A stretch of 36,256 bases of DNA from Acidobacteriota bacterium (lineage in GTDB: Bacteria > Actinomycetota > Acidimicrobiia > Spongiisociales > ZC4RG35): contig JACZUI010000027.1 of NCBI GenBank assembly GCA_022573225.1, positions 1-36,256 on the forward strand. Reading direction: 5' to 3'. Below are positions 34,380 to 36,256 of this stretch, piece by piece. The translations under genes were made by a program, and so were the position numbers. Each line of letters opens with the position of its first letter. Position 1 is the first letter of the stretch. The notes beneath the pieces are model-generated. The model was not told where the DNA came from. It ran no database searches and was given only the letters and a program-made list of their open reading frames with translations.

Positions 34380-35287
34380 TTCTTCAGCTCCGGATACCAA
34401 CTACAATCGGTCTCGGGCCATCCTAAGTCACCTACGCAGTGAGAAAGAGGCGTGCAGCCGTCTAGGTCTATGCACGACTCTATGTATCGGACTATCTGAT
34501 CCCTATCTCTAGTGCAACAAGCCCCGGGCCTGTTGAAGTCGTCGTCGGCGTACGCTGTGATCTCAGTGAGAATGTAAGGACCGTTTTTATTGAGTATGTC
34601 GCGCAAGTCTGATGGCGAAGGGTCTTGACCGCCACCAGTCCAATCACACTCACGACCGTCCGGTCTCGGGTCACTTCGGCACGGATGGAATGAGATGTAG
34701 TCGACCAGAGGACGTAGAGCTGAGCTGTACCTCAGCTTGCCGCGCCTAACCGAGTCGTTGGTACCGATGAGCCCATCGAAGTTACGCCTAGCGATACGCA
34801 GTAGTTCCTTCATCTCCGATTCAGAGATATCGGAGTGAGCTTTGTACTCGTTGACGACTTCGATCGCCGTGTGCGCGTACCTGTTCGCCAGAGCAGACAC
34901 CACAGCAACCCAATCCGCTCGATTCCTTTTCGATGGCCCGCCTCCCTTTATGGTGCAGATCGGCATTACCAAAACCTGAGCGCCCGGAATGGTCGCCGTC
35001 ACATCTAGGAAGTGCTCCAGCTCCGCGTAAGCAGGTGCAGTCTCATCGAAGGGTATAGCCGAAGCGCCACGAGGCAGCCACACCTCCCCGTCAAGAGGCC
35101 AGAGCCAAACCTCCGCACAGACACGCGACCATGCGCCCACACCGAGGCTTGCCTGCGTTCGAGCGAATTTCATCCTGATCTGTTCAGCAGTCGCGCGAGC
35201 CCCAGCAAACAGCGTGAACCCTATACCTGCCTCGAACATAAACGGCAAGTCCACACGCGGCGCGGGCGGTATGCTCGTCGTTGTGGT
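34376..35287 (-). CDS. Glycoside hydrolase-like (clan GH-A type) protein, 5' end lost at junction 2
   Basis: About 300 residues after a Thr/Pro linker (TTTTSIPPAP). The order of strands fits a TIM barrel: FEAGIGFTLFAGA, AQVLVMPICTIKGGG, TAIEVVNEYKAHSDIS (Asn-Glu as acid/base at strand 4), VDYISFHPCRSDPRP and GPYILTEITAYADDD (Glu as nucleophile at strand 7). Several Cys near the C-terminus (CCTRDRDQ, CIDLDGC) suggest disulfides and export. The true N-terminus is unknown because the frame runs on, without a stop, into nadB. Substrate unknown; clan membership is my inference from motif order. Confidence 0.6.
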   Translation of the reverse strand, partial: TTTTSIPPAPRVDLPFMFEAGIGFTLFAGARATAEQIRMKFARTQASLGVGAWSRVCAEVWLWPLDGEVWLPRGASAIPFDETAPAYAELEHFLDVTATIPGAQVLVMPICTIKGGGPSKRNRADWVAVVSALANRYAHTAIEVVNEYKAHSDISESEMKELLRIARRNFDGLIGTNDSVRRGKLRYSSALRPLVDYISFHPCRSDPRPDGRECDWTGGGQDPSPSDLRDILNKNGPYILTEITAYADDDFNRPGACCTRDRDQIVRYIESCIDLDGCTPLSHCVGDLGWPETDCSWYPELKK

Positions 35288-35300
35288 GGGCTCCGGCATG
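35270..35300. other. Junction 2: nadB fused in frame to the glycosidase-like gene
   Basis: Going down the minus strand, L-aspartate oxidase homology runs through RTLEAWATTMPEP (to about 35288) and changes at a run of four Thr codons (35276-35287) into the Pro-rich start of the other protein. GC by hand counts changes from about 68% to about 53% across it. Confidence 0.75.
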
Positions 35301-36256
35301 GTGGTAGCCCAGGCTTCAAGGGTCCTGGCCGCTTCCAGGAGACGGTCGCCCCGGCGGGTGATTCCCACGTCTCGCCACATGAGGTCTTGCAGGGCCGGTA
35401 AGGTCAAGGGTGGAGTGCCGTTGTTGCGGGCCTCCCTGGGCCGCAAGGCAGCCACCACCTCGCGGTGCCGGTCTCCCTGGGATGGTGGCGGCGCCTGGTC
35501 CAGGGTACTGGCCACCACTCGCTGGGCGAAGACCAGGGTGTCCAGCAGAGAGTTGCTGGCGAGGCGATTGGCCCCGTGGACCGCGGCGCAGGCGACTTCT
35601 CCGCAGGCGTAGAGTCCGCCAAGGTTGGTTCGTCCCCAGGTGTCGGTCTCCACGCCGCCCATCATGTAGTGGGCCGCGGGAGCGATTGGCACCGGACCTT
35701 TGGTGATATCCAGGCCGTGGCCCATGCAGAAGTTGTAAATGGTGGGAAAGCGGCTCTGCACCGTGTCGGCGGGCAGGTGGGAAATGTCCAGGAACACTTG
35801 ACCGTCGCTCGATTTCTCTATCTCCGCGGATATGGCACGGGACACCACGTCTCTAGGCGCCAGGTCGGCCATGGGATGATAGTCGGCCATGAAGGGATAG
35901 CCCGCCTGGTCCCGCAGCACGGCGCCCTCGCCGCGCATGGCCTCGGAGAGCAGGAAGCCTGGAGCGCCTTCCAGCCGCAGGGCGGTTGGGTGGAACTGGT
36001 AAAACTCCATGTCCATCAACCTGGCCCCGGCCCGAAAGGCCAGAGCCGCGCCGTCTCCGGTGGCCACCAATGGGTTGGTGGTGTACCAGTAAAGCTGGCC
36101 GGCCCCGCCCGTTGCCAGCACCACCCACCGGCCGGTGAAGGTCTGGCACAGGCCGGTGCCCAGGTCCAGAACCCGCACCCCCGTGACCGCGCCCCTCTCC
36201 ACCAACAGCTCGGTGGCCAGGGTAAACTCCAGCACGGTGATGTCGGACTCTTCCAC
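35288..36256 (-). CDS. nadB: L-aspartate oxidase (both ends missing)
   Basis: Flavoenzyme of NAD synthesis that oxidises L-aspartate to iminoaspartate, which NadA turns into quinolinate. The 323 visible residues lie in the middle of the protein: VVLATGGAGQLYWYTTNPLV, FYQFHPTALRLEGAPGFLLS, the catalytic-region Arg block DLAPRDVVSRAI, HYMMGGVETDTWGRTNLGGL, YACGEVACAAVHGANRLASN and the start of the C-terminal helical domain (LQDLMWRDVGITRRGDRLLE). The FAD-binding N-terminus lies outside the window; the end is cut by junction 2. Style resembles Chloroflexota-type NadB, which I cannot verify. Probably from a different organism than the left part. Confidence 0.85.

Overview
The left 31.3 kb looks like one stretch of a high-GC actinobacterial genome, most likely an Acidimicrobiia-type lineage. 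The evidence is the gene content: a NucS mismatch endonuclease, a WhiB Fe-S regulator, an F420-type LLM oxidoreductase, an actinobacterial-looking RpoB/RpoC, frequent GTG and TTG starts, and dense packing with many 4-base ATGA/GTGA stop-start overlaps. I assign no genus. Positions about 31340-35285 are a different DNA: lower GC by hand counts of a few lines (about 53% against 57-67%), phage- or plasmid-like small genes, all on the minus strand. Positions about 35286-36256 are a third piece, a high-GC fragment of an L-aspartate oxidase gene. rpoC stops abruptly against a truncated helicase, and nadB runs in frame into a glycosidase-like protein. The simplest reading is a chimeric metagenome contig with two misjoins, and anything that spans them should not be believed without read support.

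Layout. 1-2.5 kb (minus): LLM oxidoreductase, GCS2-type ligase and 3-methyladenine glycosylase tag. 2.7-4.2 kb (plus): membrane-anchored molybdopterin oxidoreductase. 4.2-9.1 kb: a hypothetical gene with the stump of a rhodanese gene upstream, a 111-aa hypothetical divergent from a 5'-3' exonuclease, then the minus-strand unit fba-nhaA-zinc ribbon. 9.25-9.69 kb: a decayed DUF454 (YbaN) pseudogene. 9.7-11 kb: MoaD-like protein coupled to an Asp-box beta-propeller. 11.1-13.4 kb (plus): MFS-nucS-trmL, all overlapping. 13.4-17.3 kb: M20 peptidase, M50 protease, acyl-CoA dehydrogenase, whiB. 17.3-19.9 kb (minus): small ORF, RimB-like protease (frameshifted), RimK and an aspartoacylase-like peptidase. 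20-22.5 kb (plus): Hsp20, an intergenic structured repeat, TlpA thioredoxin and MFS. 22.5-26 kb: VanW protein, a Crp/Fnr regulator and CcdA. 26.1-31.3 kb: rpoB and the first half of rpoC.

Working links. CcdA and TlpA form a plausible thiol-reduction pair under a Crp/Fnr regulator; a CooA-like palindrome lies just upstream of ccdA. The RimB-RimK-M14 cluster looks like a ligase/hydrolase set for adding and trimming glutamate-type tails. WhiB has a plausible thiol-stress (SigR/SigH-type) promoter. Hsp20 has a strong promoter whose -35 box sits in the centre of a long palindrome.

I found no tRNA, rRNA, CRISPR array or complete insertion sequence. The most unusual items are the two chimeric junctions, two gene wrecks, a 63-nt palindrome that supplies the stop codons of two convergent genes, and several palindromic regulatory sites.
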